Assembly: GCA_030705945.1 (NCBI GenBank) | Contig: JAUZPS010000210.1 | Location: forward strand, 1-7,840 | Reading direction: 5' to 3' | Source of the DNA: Bacillota bacterium | GTDB lineage: Bacteria > Bacillota > Clostridia > Acetivibrionales > DSM-2933 | DNA length: 7,840 bases | Part shown: piece by piece, positions 6,085 through 7,840 of the stretch | Numbering within the stretch: the first letter of the stretch is position 1 | How the letters are laid out: each line of letters starts with the position of its first letter | The notes under the pieces: model-generated | What the model saw: the letters and a program-made list of their open reading frames with translations, nothing else | What the model was told of the DNA's origin: nothing | Databases searched by the model: none | Program-made: the position numbers and the translations under genes

Positions 6085-7593
6085 ATGGATGAAAAATTTA
6101 TCAATTACAAAAAGACAAATAAAATAGCATTGATAATAGTGTCTATTGCTATAATTCTTGGGGGGATACCCCAAATTTTTGTTGAACCTTTTGTATTATT
6201 TGATGTATTGATTATTTGGATACTTGGATTATTAATTATTGTACCGGCAACAATTGCTTACTTTATCAAAAAAGACAATATTTTAATCAGATATCTAATC
6301 AGCTGCGGCTCCTTTTTACTCATGTATAGTCTTCTTTATGTACAGAAGGGCGTACTGGATAATCTTTTTTGGCTTCCGGTATGTTTAGTAGCCTGTTCGC
6401 TGTTTTTTGACACCAAACTGACAATTGTGACCACCTCTTTGGAAGTAATTACGGGTATTGCGCTTTATGTAATCAATAAACCTTTATTTTTTCCTGATAT
6501 TGACTTAGCTAAGTTTATTGTATTTTGTCTGACACTTTTAATCATTGGAACTGTACTGACCTTCTTTGGGAGATGGGGCAGAAAACTAGTCATAGGGGCT
6601 AGGAAAAGCTATACTGATGCGGTTATAATAAATGATAGATTGATAAAACTTTTAGATATCATCAATGCAAACTCCATTCAACTGAATAACAGTATCGAAT
6701 CAATTTCCAGCCAAACCCGAACAGCAAAGAAGGAAACCGATATTATTTATACCTCCATTAAACAATTCAACGGTGTAATTGGTGAGCTGGCAACCGGTTC
6801 TTCTAAGACCATTATTGCAGCTTCGGATATTGAAAAAAGGATAAAGAGGATTACCATGAGTTCTGAGGAAATGATGGATAATTCATCCAACGCCTTCATT
6901 GCAGCCCAAAGCGGAAAAGACATATTATCTGATTTAGTTTTAGAGATTCGAAAAATAAAAGCTGTCATCAACTCAGCTTACGAGATCATTGTGAAACTCA
7001 GCTCTGATTCAAACGAAATAACAAAAGTAACTTCTCTTATTAAAGTAATAGCCAACCAGATCAACCTGCTTTCTTTGAATGCTTCTATAGAAGCAGCAAG
7101 GGCTGGTGAATGCGGAAAAGGTTTTGCGGTTGTCGCTGACGAAATCAGAAAACTGGCGGAACAAACATCTAACGCAGTAAAACATATATCTGAAATCTTA
7201 AAAGAAGTTACAGATAAAATTAATATTGTGAATGAAAAAGTGGAGGAAGGCAACACAGTAATTGCAACAGGAATGGACACGACACAAGCTACATATGATT
7301 GTTTTACCAATATTATCAATAAAATAGAGGAAATAAAAAATATGGTTCAAAACATTACCAGCGATATTAAGGTTCTGTTATCCAGTTCTACAGAAGTATT
7401 TTTAAATATTGAAAATTCTGGCGCATTTACCGAGGAGGCAGCGGCAAGCATTCAAACCGTTACGGATAGTACCGATACTCAAAATAACATGATCCAAAAT
7501 ATCGAAGAGCAAATGCTAAACTTGGTTGGGTTGTCAAACAGTTTTAAAGAAATGATCCATAATGATTCAAGCGTGAGGGAGATAACACCATGA
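6085..7593 (+). CDS. Methyl-accepting chemotaxis-type transducer with multi-TM N-terminus
   Basis: The protein has 502 residues when started at ATG 6085. About six hydrophobic helices fill residues 13-163 (roughly 13-32, 37-60, 66-87, 92-109, 111-130, 141-163) with only short loops, so there is no large extracellular sensor domain. No HAMP domain is evident. From about 175 on it is a long helical signalling domain. The conserved hairpin tip lies at about 322-360: INLLSLNASIEAARAGE, then GKGFAVVADEIRKLAEQ. This is the segment that contacts the CheA kinase and CheW in the family. No CheR-binding pentapeptide is seen at the C-terminus. The signal is probably sensed in or at the membrane (inference). 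A sigma-D-type promoter and a long leader lie upstream, fitting co-regulation with flagellar genes. The protein could instead feed a non-flagellar chemosensory pathway. Confidence 0.93.
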   Translation: MDEKFINYKKTNKIALIIVSIAIILGGIPQIFVEPFVLFDVLIIWILGLLIIVPATIAYFIKKDNILIRYLISCGSFLLMYSLLYVQKGVLDNLFWLPVCLVACSLFFDTKLTIVTTSLEVITGIALYVINKPLFFPDIDLAKFIVFCLTLLIIGTVLTFFGRWGRKLVIGARKSYTDAVIINDRLIKLLDIINANSIQLNNSIESISSQTRTAKKETDIIYTSIKQFNGVIGELATGSSKTIIAASDIEKRIKRITMSSEEMMDNSSNAFIAAQSGKDILSDLVLEIRKIKAVINSAYEIIVKLSSDSNEITKVTSLIKVIANQINLLSLNASIEAARAGECGKGFAVVADEIRKLAEQTSNAVKHISEILKEVTDKINIVNEKVEEGNTVIATGMDTTQATYDCFTNIINKIEEIKNMVQNITSDIKVLLSSSTEVFLNIENSGAFTEEAAASIQTVTDSTDTQNNMIQNIEEQMLNLVGLSNSFKEMIHNDSSVREITP

Positions 7594-7610
7594 GTGGGAG
7601 TAAGATTTAA
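7590..7610 (+). other. Six-codon reading frame overlapping the transducer stop (ATGA)
   Basis: ATG at 7590 overlaps the transducer stop as ATGA and has a purine-rich GAGGGAG at 7576-7582. It ends after MSGSKI. Such overlaps usually mark a translationally coupled next gene. Here nothing follows, so it may be a remnant of a lost partner or chance. Confidence 0.2.
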
Positions 7611-7663
7611 CTTCTTAAGGTGGGTGAAAATCTTAATAAGGAACAAAAATCCTAATTTATTAA
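7601..7663. other. Overlapping stem-loops in the convergent intergenic region
   Basis: TAAGATTT (7601-7608) pairs with AAATCTTA (7628-7635). An alternative stem pairs TTAATAAGGA (7633-7642) with TCCT (7650-7653) and TATTAA (7658-7663), leaving a 4-nt bulge. Both lie between the converging transducer and permease genes, where terminators are expected. Neither is followed by a clear T-run, so the terminator role is uncertain. Confidence 0.3.
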
Positions 7664-7711
7664 AGGACAGGTCTACAGAAATATCCAAAGAGATTTTCGG
7701 GAGTTATTTTT

Positions 7712-7840
7712 TCAGCATTCCTTGCCTAAAAAAACCAGCGTTATTCCTACAATAATTAAGCATACGCAAAAAAACTTCCTTATTAAATTCTTCTCCTTGA
7801 ACAATAGTCCCCCTATCATAGTCGAAACAATAATTGAGAC
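7712..7840 (-). CDS. C-terminal fragment of a probable DMT/EamA-type permease
   Basis: Reading from the right edge on the minus strand there are 42 open codons ending at TGA (7714-7712). The fragment begins VSIIVSTMIGG, a hydrophobic stretch, then LLFKEKN, a short polar turn. A second hydrophobic helix, IIVGITLVFLG, follows, and the protein ends KEC. This helix, F/GE-type turn, helix, short-tail pattern is typical of the last two helices of drug/metabolite transporter superfamily proteins (EamA or small multidrug resistance types). Only the tail is visible, so the family is tentative and the substrate unknown. The gene converges on the transducer. It is cut by the window, not broken as far as seen. 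Confidence 0.6.
   Translation of the reverse strand, partial: VSIIVSTMIGGLLFKEKNLIRKFFCVCLIIVGITLVFLGKEC

Noticed and set aside
7479..7688. Minus-strand open frame of 69 codons at the end of the transducer
   Set aside because: It overlaps the transducer's coding end in antisense and has no family features or supported start.
7594..7755. Plus-strand 53-codon frame from GTG 7594 as a real small gene
   Set aside because: Its GTG has no well-spaced ribosome site of its own, it has no recognisable features, and its end runs antisense over the permease tail. It is kept only as part of a remnant finding.

Overview
The window looks like low-GC Gram-positive (Firmicutes, probably Clostridia) chromosome. 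The reasons are a PolC-type replicative DNA polymerase, strong GGAGG-type ribosome sites, TTG and GTG starts, AT-rich intergenic DNA, and a sigma-D (sigma-28) type promoter upstream of a chemotaxis transducer. Genus cannot be read from the sequence.

Layout. Positions 1-180 hold a long palindrome (copy A) and a second, shorter hairpin that shares its loop. Positions 188-1036 (minus strand) encode an alpha/beta hydrolase with an intact Ser-Asp-His triad. Positions 1037-1324 form a divergent intergenic region holding the hydrolase promoter, a second copy of the palindrome in opposite orientation (copy B) and a strong polC promoter. Positions 1325-5680 encode a complete 1451-residue PolC with OB, PHP, inserted 3'-5' exonuclease, zinc-binding, polymerase, helix-hairpin-helix and clamp-binding parts. 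Positions 5681-6084 form a long intergenic region holding a near-consensus sigma-D promoter and a leader of about 285 nt with a 14-bp perfect inverted repeat and competing stems. Positions 6085-7593 encode a methyl-accepting chemotaxis-type transducer with an all-membrane N-terminus. The right edge holds the last 42 codons of a minus-strand gene, probably a DMT/EamA-type permease.

The genes do not form an obvious pathway. The hydrolase and polC are divergently transcribed from separate promoters. The transducer seems to have its own motility-type promoter. polC stands alone rather than among the translation and isoprenoid genes that often surround it. The least explained parts are the inverted pair of palindromes bracketing the hydrolase, the hairpin family with a shared loop, and the long sigma-D leader of the transducer. 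No complete new system (CRISPR, toxin-antitoxin, defence island) is visible.
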